Shown here: positions 41,434 to 49,679 of the stretch, piece after piece
Position numbering within the stretch: the first letter of the stretch is position 1
Layout of the letters: each line of letters starts with the position of its first letter
Origin: Fen-1364 sp049515135
GTDB taxonomy: Bacteria; Spirochaetota; Spirochaetia; SZUA-6; Fen-1364
Direction: 5' to 3'
Length of the DNA stretch: 64,000 bases
Assembly: GCA_049515135.1 (NCBI GenBank)
Contig: JBEKUJ010000006.1
Location: forward strand, 124,001 to 188,000
Position numbers and translations under genes: made by a program
The notes under the pieces: model-generated
What the model was told of the DNA's origin: nothing
Database searches by the model: none
The model's input: the letters and a program-made list of their open reading frames with translations, nothing else

Positions 41434-42960
41434 CTAAGATCCGGTCGTGAAGTAGTAGACAGGGCTGGTGTAGGTGACGGGACCCTCCGTCGAGTTCTTC
41501 ATCTTATACCGCCAATAGATCGTCGTGCTGGCGGGGAGCGCAGTGGGCACCTGGTAGCTGTAAGCCGTAAGGTTTTGCACGTACAGATCCAGTTTCTTGG
41601 GATTAGTACCTGCGTACAGATCCCAATATGTCCGTAAGTACCGCCCCGTTCCAAAAACAAGCAGCGGCGTCCTTGAAACACCGGTAGCCTGGTAAACTGG
41701 TCTCAGCCAGGAAGGATAGTAGAAGTAGGAGGCGTAGCCGTAGGTCGACCAATTGTATGCCGCATCCCTTTCCTCGACATAGAGATAATTGGAGCCATAG
41801 TCTATGCTCGGAGCGAGGCTTGTTGCGGTGGTCTCTGCGCTCCAAGCGCTGACAGAGTTGAGGCCATAACGATAGTATCCAGCGCCTCCACCTCCTCCCG
41901 ACGCCCAGGTAAAGGTTGGCAGTGCCGTGCCAGGCGAAGGAGTTCCCGTAACAGTTGGCGCGTTAGGCGGAACCGTATCAAGAGTGATTGTGGAGCTCAC
42001 CCAGCCGCTTTGATTGCCGGCTTTGTCGCCAAACTGAACATACACGGTCTTGACGCCGTCTCCCGAGGGGATGGAGTAAGTATATGAGGCAGCGTAGGCT
42101 AACCACCCTGAATATGTTCCGTTATAAAACTGCATCTGGTACAGACCGTTGGCGTCCGAGCCCACGTACGTGAGATTGACATTCGTGGAGTTCGTCAGCC
42201 CAACGCCGCCGCTTCCACTGATAGTGAGGGAGGTAGCAGTGGGAGGCGTCTTGTCCAGCGTAATGGTGTGACTGATTGGGGTCGTAAAGAAGGTCCCGGC
42301 TTCGTCGACAAACTGTATCCACATTGTTTTTAGGCCGTCACCTGTACTCAGAGTGAACGGCACTGAAGTGAGGGCAGTTACCATCCATCCCATATCTGTG
42401 CCGCCGTCCTGATATATATGCATTTTGTAGACAAGTTGGTTCGGGGTGACGACGATGGTTACCGCTTGGTTGTTGGTGTACGCCGGATCATGGGCCGGGG
42501 TAGTGTCAGGGCTCGTGATCTTGAACGTGCCGTATGGCTCGGCCTTCGTGGAGAACGTCCAGGTATAACTGGACTGCACAGTGCTGCCGTCCGTTCCTTT
42601 GACGCCCGTGGTGACGCTGACGGTGTAGCTTTTCCCGCCTTCCAGCATGGCAGGGACAATTGTCAGGGTCTTGCTGGGATCATCGTAGCTCGAAGAATCC
42701 CAGGCTATTGCGGGGGTGAATGTGATTGTGGCCGAGGTAGCCGTGGAAGGGTCAATGGAGCGGTCGAACTTGATTGCGATTGCGCTCCCCGGGCTGACCG
42801 TGCTGTTCGCCGCAGGGCTGACATTGCTGACTACCAGGAACAAATTGTGCGACGCCTTCACCTCGTTGGTGACGTTCCCGACGATGTCGATGGGGTTGGA
42901 GCACACCATGAGGGCAGCAATGATCAGCGCTGCCGCGCAGAGTCTGATGAGGTTTTTCAT
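41434..42960 (-). CDS. Lipoprotein with bacterial Ig-like (Big_5/SbsA-type) domains
   Basis: 508 aa, starting at MKNLIRL; the ATG overlaps the preceding stop in an ATGA (42957-42960). The signal segment ends at Cys20 (ALMVCSNP). Residues about 45-145 form an SbsA/Big_5 Ig-like domain (SPAANSTVSPGSAIAIKF, YTWTFSTKAEP). Two further beta repeats follow (TPPTATSLTISGSGG, DGVKTVYVQFGDKAGNQSGW), then a Tyr-rich tail. GC is lower than in neighbours. By position it is the partner of copy 2, as the YD lipoprotein is of copy 1. A surface or periplasmic binding role is inferred. Confidence 0.8.
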   Translation of the reverse strand: MKNLIRLCAAALIIAALMVCSNPIDIVGNVTNEVKASHNLFLVVSNVSPAANSTVSPGSAIAIKFDRSIDPSTATSATITFTPAIAWDSSSYDDPSKTLTIVPAMLEGGKSYTVSVTTGVKGTDGSTVQSSYTWTFSTKAEPYGTFKITSPDTTPAHDPAYTNNQAVTIVVTPNQLVYKMHIYQDGGTDMGWMVTALTSVPFTLSTGDGLKTMWIQFVDEAGTFFTTPISHTITLDKTPPTATSLTISGSGGVGLTNSTNVNLTYVGSDANGLYQMQFYNGTYSGWLAYAASYTYSIPSGDGVKTVYVQFGDKAGNQSGWVSSTITLDTVPPNAPTVTGTPSPGTALPTFTWASGGGGGAGYYRYGLNSVSAWSAETTATSLAPSIDYGSNYLYVEERDAAYNWSTYGYASYFYYPSWLRPVYQATGVSRTPLLVFGTGRYLRTYWDLYAGTNPKKLDLYVQNLTAYSYQVPTALPASTTIYWRYKMKNSTEGPVTYTSPVYYFTTGS

Positions 42961-45026
42961 TCTTCGCTCCATGTGTCCAGCTCCTTATTTGCGGAAGCGG
43001 CCCGCTTGCCTCCCGCGCCGCCGGCTACAATTCCCTGGGCTGCAAGCCGGCCCACCGCATTCGGGTCCCCCTGGTTTTTAAGCTGCGCAATTGCGTTCTG
43101 CACTGCCTCGGTATCACCCAGCTCGTAGCCCGCCATGGCAATGCCTTGAAGTGCATTGGAGCTCTGCGGCGACTTGGCAAGAGCCCGGGTGTAATAGTCA
43201 AGGGCATCTTGGTTCTTCCCGCCGAGGTAGGCGAGATTGCCGAGGTTGATCAACGTGGGAGTCGAGTCCCCCTTGGTCTTGATGACAAGGTCGAACTGCC
43301 TCTTTGCCTCATCCAGCATCCCGAACCGGGCATACAGCACTCCCAGCTTGTTGACGGTCTTCACATCGTCCTTGTTGTTCTTCAGGTCAGTCTGCAGCTT
43401 TGCAATGCGCGGCTGGAAATCTGTGTCGTACAGCTTGCCCAGCTCTCCGGCGTACGAAGAGTAGATCTTGTCCTGGTCCGCCAAGGAAACCGACACCTTC
43501 AAGCGGTCACCGGTGTTCGCAGGGGCATACGTAGCCCACGCCTTTCGTATGGGGCGAAAGTCAGCTGTCTTGTCGGCCGTTGCCGCCCTCCATTCCTGCG
43601 CGCCTGCATGCCATGCCTTCAAGAAGCAGTCCTTGACTTGTGTGATCTCCACCGGCACCCATGTCTCGTCACCCTGGATGATCAGGTCATCGGGGTTCGC
43701 GAAGGTGCTCCGGGCGCTCTGCGGGTCCATCTGCATGTTGAAGGCCACGAAAATGTGGCCGGGAATTGTAATGTAGGCCGCTTCGATGCCTGCGGACTCC
43801 AGGAGCGCGGCATAAAGGATGGAAATATCAGAACAATCCCCCGCTTTCAGCTCGAGGGTCTGCGCCGGAAACTGCAGGTGGTCAACAACGCTCTTGTTGG
43901 AAACCTTGTCCGCATACGCCGTCGGTGCGGGCAGGTAGGCAACCCCGTGAACGTTCATTGCGTTGAAAAGGGCCATGGCGGAGCGGAACGTGGCGTTGAT
44001 GGCAGGCTTGCCCCTGGAACGGGCATCAGGAACCGTGCGGGCCGAGAAGCTTCGGATAATGGGGTCATTCGCGGTGACGAATGCCGCCGCCTTGTCCGTG
44101 TCGTCCCACGTCATGCCGTTCCTGTTGTTGACGGTGACTGTCACCGGATAGTGCTTTGTGACCTCGTTCCCCAGGTATTTGAACGACACGACGATGTCCC
44201 CCGCAACTTTGGTGGCCTCGGTGACCTGGAGGATGGAGTCGCTGAACAAGGCGAAGATCGGGACGGCTTTTTCTTCTCCCCGCTGCATCTCCTTCCACTG
44301 CAAGAAGACCTTGGGCTCCTCCATGAACTGCTTCACGAAGAAGCTCACAGTGACATCCTGGACGCTGCCGGGCGCGGTGTTCCTGATTGTCAGCGTTCCC
44401 GCGGGGTTCTTGTCATAGTAGCTGTAAAACAAGGGGAAGATAGGCAGGACCTGGGGCTCGACGTGGAGATATCCTCCGCCGCCCGCTGCGACATGGTATT
44501 GCAAGCCAAGGTTCACGCCAATGCCCTGGTAGACGGACGTGGTGGGGGTGAAATAGTACTTGAAGGAAGCCCCGACGCCAAGACTCAGAGAGCTGTTCAG
44601 CAGGTAGCTGACGTCGAAAAGACCGCCGGCAAAGGGGTTGATGACCGTGCCTGCCTGGACCATGCCGGCATAGTAGCCTCCGTAGCCTGCCAGCCTCACG
44701 CCCACCCTGGGGACGGGATAGAATTGGAGGCCGACCTCCGGTCCCAGGGACAGCAGGGTGATGGCCTTTGTGGAGGCGCTGATGGGTACATAGTCGGCAT
44801 CGAACACAAGACCAGTGTAGATGAGCTGCGCAAAGGGCAGCGTATACTCACCCTTGATGGAAACGCCCCCTCCCACCGTGTAGAAGGGCGTCCCATCGGA
44901 CAGCGAAGGCCCCAGGGGAATGTTCACGATGGGGTTCGCGGTCAATGTGAAATCGCTTGTAACCTGCGCGCTGAGGACGGCTCCGGCGCATACAAACACT
45001 GCGAGAAGCGCAAGACTTCTCTTCAT
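42957..45026 (-). CDS. Exported beta-barrel/transglutaminase-like/TPR protein (copy 2)
   Basis: 689 aa, with a signal peptide (MKRSLALLAVFVCAGAVLSA). Domain order is as in copy 1: a beta-barrel about 25-190 (LIYTGLVFDADYVPIS, GVGASFKYYF), a beta middle region, a transglutaminase-type core with Cys398 (GDCSDIS), His424 (PGHIFVAF) and Glu460 (WVPVEIT), and TPRs about 550-660. Cys-His (26) and His-Glu (36) spacings are identical in the two copies. AGAGGCAG precedes the ATG; a TATAAA -10-like box is at 45073-45078. It is translationally coupled to the Ig-like lipoprotein. Confidence 0.82.
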   Translation of the reverse strand: MKRSLALLAVFVCAGAVLSAQVTSDFTLTANPIVNIPLGPSLSDGTPFYTVGGGVSIKGEYTLPFAQLIYTGLVFDADYVPISASTKAITLLSLGPEVGLQFYPVPRVGVRLAGYGGYYAGMVQAGTVINPFAGGLFDVSYLLNSSLSLGVGASFKYYFTPTTSVYQGIGVNLGLQYHVAAGGGGYLHVEPQVLPIFPLFYSYYDKNPAGTLTIRNTAPGSVQDVTVSFFVKQFMEEPKVFLQWKEMQRGEEKAVPIFALFSDSILQVTEATKVAGDIVVSFKYLGNEVTKHYPVTVTVNNRNGMTWDDTDKAAAFVTANDPIIRSFSARTVPDARSRGKPAINATFRSAMALFNAMNVHGVAYLPAPTAYADKVSNKSVVDHLQFPAQTLELKAGDCSDISILYAALLESAGIEAAYITIPGHIFVAFNMQMDPQSARSTFANPDDLIIQGDETWVPVEITQVKDCFLKAWHAGAQEWRAATADKTADFRPIRKAWATYAPANTGDRLKVSVSLADQDKIYSSYAGELGKLYDTDFQPRIAKLQTDLKNNKDDVKTVNKLGVLYARFGMLDEAKRQFDLVIKTKGDSTPTLINLGNLAYLGGKNQDALDYYTRALAKSPQSSNALQGIAMAGYELGDTEAVQNAIAQLKNQGDPNAVGRLAAQGIVAGGAGGKRAASANKELDTWSEE

Positions 45027-45164
45027 AATTCTGCCTCTCTTTATTCAAATAGGCGCGTCCATGCGCCACCTTTTTATAAGCGAAAAGACTCGGCAAAAAC
45101 TCTCTTGCTAGTAACTTTCCATTATACCACAGTGAAGTGGATTCATCAATTTCTAGTCGAGCTG

Positions 45165-45986
45165 TCAGCTCAAGGTTTTCAGGAACTCCCGGATCAGGCC
45201 GGTCGTTTCTTCAGACCTTTCCCAGAGGAAGCCGTGGCTGCCCCCTGAGATCCGGACTACTCGGGCGGCAGTGGCGTTCGCGCGAATCCAGTCCGCATCC
45301 TCGTCGCGGACGCACGCCCCGTTCTTCCAGTCCCCTCGAATGACAAGGGTCGGGCAGCGGAGCCTCTTCAACGCGGCTTCCAGGTCTGCCCCATCCCCCA
45401 TGCGGTCGCTCAGCGCAGCGCCAACGGCGCCCGGCGCGACCCTGCTGACGCGCAAGGCCATTGCCCGCAGCCCTTGCTCGTCCGCATCCGGTTCGCGCAG
45501 ACGGCATTCTTCCATGATCCGATCGAAGGCAGGGCCGTCCTTCACTGTCCGGTAGACCCAGCTGAACCAGTCCTCGACGCCCGAGTGGGTGCCGACGGGT
45601 GAATTGCGGACGTAAACAGGCGGATCCAACAGGACCAGGCCGCGCGCCAGCCCTGGCCTGTCTGCCGCGCACAGGAGAGCAATCAACGCGCCCAGGGAGT
45701 GGCCCAGAAGGACCGCAGGGCCGCTGACTCCCTCCAGAAAAACAAGGGCATCGCCTTCATAATCAAGGAGGCGATAGCTGTCAGCACCCCTGCTGGATTT
45801 TCCATGCCCCCTCATGTCGCATGCATATGCATGCCACTCTCCGGCCAGACGGGACATCAAACCTTGAAAACCCTGCCAGTCTCCTGTCATCCCATGGAGC
45901 ATGACGATGGCCGGCCCCGCGTCCGGGCCTTCGGCATAGTTGATGGTCATTGTACCGGTGCGAAACGTCCGTTCCGTCAGGTCCAT
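45165..45986 (-). CDS. Alpha/beta hydrolase
   Basis: A 273-aa cytosolic hydrolase. The oxyanion loop is MLHGMTGD, the nucleophile elbow is GHSLG (Ser97), the acid Asp region is TLVIRGDWK, and His is in GGSHGFLW. The substrate is unknown; carboxylesterase or haloperoxidase-like activities are common. It starts 8 nt after the DinB-like gene and is likely co-transcribed. Confidence 0.88.
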   Translation of the reverse strand: MDLTERTFRTGTMTINYAEGPDAGPAIVMLHGMTGDWQGFQGLMSRLAGEWHAYACDMRGHGKSSRGADSYRLLDYEGDALVFLEGVSGPAVLLGHSLGALIALLCAADRPGLARGLVLLDPPVYVRNSPVGTHSGVEDWFSWVYRTVKDGPAFDRIMEECRLREPDADEQGLRAMALRVSRVAPGAVGAALSDRMGDGADLEAALKRLRCPTLVIRGDWKNGACVRDEDADWIRANATAARVVRISGGSHGFLWERSEETTGLIREFLKTLS

Positions 45987-45994
45987 CCGCGCGC

Positions 45995-46483
45995 TCAGTC
46001 GAACTCCCGCCGCGGAGCGGACTGCTCGGGGCCGACACGCCCCGCCACGATGTCGGCCATGAAGTAGTTCTCACCCCGGACGGGACTCCCCGCAAGCCTG
46101 CGAAGCAGGGCGATCTGTCCGACATGGGTCAGGGCATCTGCGATGGGTCCCTGGAAAACCTGTCCTGCCGATGTGACAAGAGGCTCACCGGAAGCGAGGA
46201 AATCATCAAGAAGCTTCAGATTCTGGAAGAATCGGGACGCCAGGTCTGCCCAGGGAGCAGAAGGCGATTCCGCGTATCGCTGCCCGTCCTTTGCCAGGTG
46301 GTAGGCCCAGGCAATGAGATCGCACATGTGCCAGAGAATCTCATGCGGAGTGCGAGTCGTCGGCCCTGCTTTGTGGGACGCAGCCTCCTGGGAGACCTCG
46401 CGGATCACCTTGCTGCCACGATATGCAAGTGTCGCCACCGTGTGCCGCAGCATCTCGCGCGCCCCGTTTGCTTCAGGTGTCAT
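45995..46483 (-). CDS. DinB-like four-helix protein
   Basis: 162 aa, a helical DinB/YfiT-type fold. Potential metal-site histidines are at PHEILWHMCDL and DALTHVGQIALLRRLAG, the latter being the family HxxQ-type region. Many members are metal-dependent thiol transferases; the role here is not assignable. AGGGAGA before ATG 46483 sets the start. It leads a two-gene unit with the hydrolase. Confidence 0.78.
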   Translation of the reverse strand: MTPEANGAREMLRHTVATLAYRGSKVIREVSQEAASHKAGPTTRTPHEILWHMCDLIAWAYHLAKDGQRYAESPSAPWADLASRFFQNLKLLDDFLASGEPLVTSAGQVFQGPIADALTHVGQIALLRRLAGSPVRGENYFMADIVAGRVGPEQSAPRREFD

Positions 46484-46554
46484 TGCAGCTCTCCCTTCGG
46501 AGGATGAGAATAGGACGCCGGAGCCGGAAAGGGAAGCGCCTCCTGCGGAGCAAT

Positions 46555-46583
46555 TTGACACGCGCCCGGCCTGACCGCATACT
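46555..46583 (+). promoter_or_regulatory. Promoter of beta-glucosidase 1, leaderless geometry
   Basis: A perfect -35 TTGACA (46555-46560), a 17-bp spacer and -10 CATACT (46578-46583), then 6 nt (TGGCTC) to ATG 46590. Confidence 0.65.
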
Positions 46584-46589
46584 TGGCTC

Positions 46590-47960
46590 ATGGACGAAAT
46601 GTTCCCCCGGTTCGGCAAGGACTTCGTCTTTGGCGCGGCGACCGCCGCTTACCAGATTGAAGGCGCGTGGAACACGGACGGCAAGGGACCGTCCATCTGG
46701 GATGCATTTGCGCACACCCGCGGGAAGATCAGGACCGGAGAGAACGCGGATGTTGCCTGCGACCACTACCACCGCTTCCTCCAGGACGTAGCGGTCATGA
46801 AAGAGCTCGGGCTGGACGCCTACCGGGCGTCCATCTCCTGGGCCCGGATCCTCCCTGACGGCGCTGGTGAAGTGAATCAGGCGGGCATCGATTTCTACTC
46901 CCGTCTGACAGACGCCCTATTGCAGAACGGAATCACGCCGTGGTACACCCTCTTCCACTGGGACCTTCCCCTGACCCTGCAAAAGAGGCTGGGGGGATTT
47001 CGCAACCGCGACATCGCGGAGGTATTTGCCGACTACGCGGAGGTGGTGGTCCGGGCGCTGGGAGACAGGGCCCGGCACTGGATCACGATCAACGAGCCTT
47101 TCGAGTTCGCCTTTTTCGGCCACGTGCTGGGCGCCATGGCGCCGGGACTGAAGAACCCCCTTGCCTACTTTCCCGTCATGCACAACATCCTGCGCGCTCA
47201 CGGCGCCGCGGTTGCGCGGATCAGGTCCACACGCCCCGGCTCCACCGTCGGAATCACCCTCAGCCAGACTCCCGTGGTTCCCGCATCAGAGAGCGAACGC
47301 GACAGGCACGCCACGGAGGTGGCTGACGCCTTTCTCAACCACATCGACCTTTCCCCCGTCCTCAGGGGATGCTATCCGCCCATCCTCATTGAGCGCGCGC
47401 GCACCCTTTTCCCCCGGATCCTTTCGGGGGACATGGAGTCCATCTCCCAGCCCGTTGATTTCATCGGCCTCAACTACTACACCCGGGAACGCGCCAACCA
47501 TGCCTGGTACGTTCCTTTCCTCCACACGTGGGTATCCGGCAAGGATGCGGCGCCCGCGGAGTTCGAGAAAGACGGGGTGCAGTACACGGCAATGGGGCAG
47601 GAAGTATACCCCGAAGGCTTGTATACCCTGGCAATGATGATGAAGAACGAGTATGGGAACCCCCCCGTCATCATCACGGAGAATGGCGCGGCCTTCGAGG
47701 ACCGGCTTGAGGGGGACGAGGTGCATGATCCCAAGCGGGTGGGCTACCTGAAGACCTACCTGGGCGCGCTGTCGCGGGCAAAAGAGGAAGGGGCGGATGT
47801 CCGCGGGTACTTCGTATGGAGCCTGCTGGACAACTTCGAATGGGCCCAGGGGACCCGGCCGAGGTTCGGCGTCGTCTACGTGGATTACCCAAGCCAGCGC
47901 AGGGTCATCAAGGATTCCGGCAAGTGGTACGCTCAGGCAATCAGGGCATCCCGGAGCTGA
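46590..47960 (+). CDS. Glycoside hydrolase family 1 beta-glucosidase (1)
   Basis: A 456-aa cytosolic retaining beta-glycosidase with no signal peptide. The acid/base Glu169 is in TINEP and the nucleophile Glu364 in ITENG. The N-terminal FGAATAAYQIEGAW and C-terminal LLDNFEWAQG sugar-binding motifs are present. ITENG, without a phosphate-binding SxK motif near the C-terminus, favours unphosphorylated glucosides. The start agrees with the promoter at 46555-46583. It is a paralogue of the gene at 56911-58311 in the sugar-transport operon. Confidence 0.95.
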   Translation: MDEMFPRFGKDFVFGAATAAYQIEGAWNTDGKGPSIWDAFAHTRGKIRTGENADVACDHYHRFLQDVAVMKELGLDAYRASISWARILPDGAGEVNQAGIDFYSRLTDALLQNGITPWYTLFHWDLPLTLQKRLGGFRNRDIAEVFADYAEVVVRALGDRARHWITINEPFEFAFFGHVLGAMAPGLKNPLAYFPVMHNILRAHGAAVARIRSTRPGSTVGITLSQTPVVPASESERDRHATEVADAFLNHIDLSPVLRGCYPPILIERARTLFPRILSGDMESISQPVDFIGLNYYTRERANHAWYVPFLHTWVSGKDAAPAEFEKDGVQYTAMGQEVYPEGLYTLAMMMKNEYGNPPVIITENGAAFEDRLEGDEVHDPKRVGYLKTYLGALSRAKEEGADVRGYFVWSLLDNFEWAQGTRPRFGVVYVDYPSQRRVIKDSGKWYAQAIRASRS

Positions 47961-47963
47961 AAA

Positions 47964-48009
47964 AAAAGCGGGAAGGGCGAAAGGAGGTGAAACGTCCCAA
48001 CCCGCTTTT
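47964..48009 (+). terminator. Terminator-like hairpin after beta-glucosidase 1
   Basis: AAAAGCGGG (47964-47972) pairs with CCCGCTTTT (48001-48009), with a weaker inner GGG/CCC pairing; the T-run is short. The loop contains an idle AAGGAGGTGA. Confidence 0.6.
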
Positions 48010-48070
48010 AGAAAATGAATACTTACAGGGAAAACGTCGAAGCAGGGAAAAAGTTACACGCGTAAAACGC

Positions 48071-48100
48071 TTGTGGGAGACGGAGCTGTCGCGGTACTAT
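48071..48100 (+). promoter_or_regulatory. Ankyrin gene promoter, leaderless geometry
   Basis: -35 TTGTGG (48071-48076), an 18-bp spacer and -10 TACTAT (48095-48100), then 6 nt (AGACTG) to ATG 48107. Confidence 0.55.
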
Positions 48101-48106
48101 AGACTG

Positions 48107-49669
48107 ATGAGGAAGATCGTCCTTCCGATGCTGGCTGTCATTTCCCTGACCGCTCAGCTGAGCGCTGAGGATTTCTTCGACCTGGTTTCAAAGAGCACCC
48201 CAGAGCTTGTGCAGAATGCAATCAACGGTGGAGCAAGGGTGGACGACAGGGACAAGTACGGGCGGACCCCGCTGATGTTCGCGGCGCGTTACAACGCCAA
48301 CGCCGCCGTCCTCATGGTGATCCTGGAAGCGGGAGCCGCGGTCAACGAGAGGGACAAGGGCAACAGGACGCCGCTCATGTTCGCGGCGGCCGGCAACGGG
48401 AACCCGGAAGTGGTTGCAGAGCTGATCAAGGTTGGAGCAGGGGTGGAGGACCGGGATGAGGACGGCATGACGCCGTTGATGAACGCTGCCTCGGGCAACG
48501 AGAACCCCGAGGTCATCCAGATCCTCGTGAAGGCGGGAGCGCGGACGGATGACCGCGACCGCCACGGGCGCACTCCCCTCATGTTCGCGGCCAGGGACAA
48601 CCCGAAACGGGAGATCACCGAAGCCCTCCTGAAGGACGGGGCAAAGTTCGATGACAGGGACCGAAGCGGAGTGACCCCGCTCATGTTCGCCGCCATCAGC
48701 AATCCCAACCCGGATGTCGTCACTCTTCTTCTCGGGGCCGGGGGGCGGTTGGACGCCAAGGACGTCAATGGGATCACCCCGCTGATGTACGCCGCGTATC
48801 ATAATGACAACCCCCAGGTCATCGCCACGCTCCTCAAGGCCGGGGCGCGGATCGACGACAGGGACAAGTACACCAGGACTCCGCTGATGTTCGCCGCCGG
48901 CTTCAATCCCAACCTCGACATCCTGAAGACCCTGCTGAAGATGGGCGCAAGCGTTGAGGACAAGGACTGGGAAAACCATACCCCGCTCATGTGGGCCGCG
49001 TACAACAACTCCAACACCAAGGTGGTGAATGCCCTCCTTGAGGCAGGGACGAACGTGGAGGACAAGGACACCAACGGCTACACCCCGCTGATGTGGGCGG
49101 CCTACAACAACGGGAACCCGGAGATACTGAAGATGCTCCTTGACGCGGGAGCGAACGTGGAAGACAGGGCGCACAACGGCTTCACTCCCCTGATGTTTGC
49201 CTCAAAAAACCAGAAGCCGGAGGTGATCAGGACGCTCCTGGCAGCAGGGGCGAAGATAGACGACAGGGACTCCAACGGAGAAACTCCGCTCATGTCCGCC
49301 GCTCATGACAACCCCAACCCTGAGGTCATCTCGGCCCTGCTGGACGCGGGAGCGGACGTCACGGAGCGCGACGACAACGGCGGCACTCCGCTCATGTCGG
49401 CGGCGTACAACAACTCCAACCCGGATGTCCTGAAGACGCTCCTCGCCGCCGGGGCGGACATCAACGAACAGGACAACGACGGGATGACCGCGCTCATGTG
49501 GGCGGCAAAGCACAACCCCAACCCTGAAACCGTCTCGCTCCTTCTCAAGGCGGGAGCCAACGGGAAGCTGACCAGCAACGAGGGCAAGACCGCCTTCCAA
49601 TATGCGGATGACAATGACAAGCTCCGCGAAACCCGCCAGTACTGGGACCTGAACAAGGCAAGGTTCTGA
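48107..49669 (+). CDS. Exported ankyrin-repeat protein
   Basis: 520 aa. ATG 48107 gives a signal peptide (MRKIVLPMLAVISLTAQLSA) and follows the promoter above. The mature protein is almost entirely ankyrin repeats: 13 copies of TPLM/TALM-type units plus one worn final copy. They have a period of about 34 residues and an unusual, highly conserved N-x-NPEV turn and DDRD-type linkers. Such solenoids bind proteins; here probably in the periplasm or outside the cell. The near-uniform repeats suggest recent tandem expansion. The URO-D-family gene starts 10 nt later. Confidence 0.9.
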   Translation: MRKIVLPMLAVISLTAQLSAEDFFDLVSKSTPELVQNAINGGARVDDRDKYGRTPLMFAARYNANAAVLMVILEAGAAVNERDKGNRTPLMFAAAGNGNPEVVAELIKVGAGVEDRDEDGMTPLMNAASGNENPEVIQILVKAGARTDDRDRHGRTPLMFAARDNPKREITEALLKDGAKFDDRDRSGVTPLMFAAISNPNPDVVTLLLGAGGRLDAKDVNGITPLMYAAYHNDNPQVIATLLKAGARIDDRDKYTRTPLMFAAGFNPNLDILKTLLKMGASVEDKDWENHTPLMWAAYNNSNTKVVNALLEAGTNVEDKDTNGYTPLMWAAYNNGNPEILKMLLDAGANVEDRAHNGFTPLMFASKNQKPEVIRTLLAAGAKIDDRDSNGETPLMSAAHDNPNPEVISALLDAGADVTERDDNGGTPLMSAAYNNSNPDVLKTLLAAGADINEQDNDGMTALMWAAKHNPNPETVSLLLKAGANGKLTSNEGKTAFQYADDNDKLRETRQYWDLNKARF

Positions 49670-49679
49670 AACAGCCCCC

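Noticed and set aside
43146..45248. A 700-codon open frame on the plus strand opposite copy 2 of the barrel-transglutaminase protein
   Set aside because: GC-rich antisense shadow: no domain, signal peptide or ribosome site, and the minus-strand frame has clear motifs conserved with its paralogue.
48015..48065. A 16-codon open frame between beta-glucosidase 1 and the ankyrin gene, near an AAGGAGGTGA
   Set aside because: The ribosome-site-like sequence lies in a hairpin loop more than 20 nt away; nothing else supports translation.
48188..49174. A long minus-strand frame with its own internal periodicity opposite the ankyrin array
   Set aside because: Its repeats are the complement of the ankyrin repeats; no start site or known motif.
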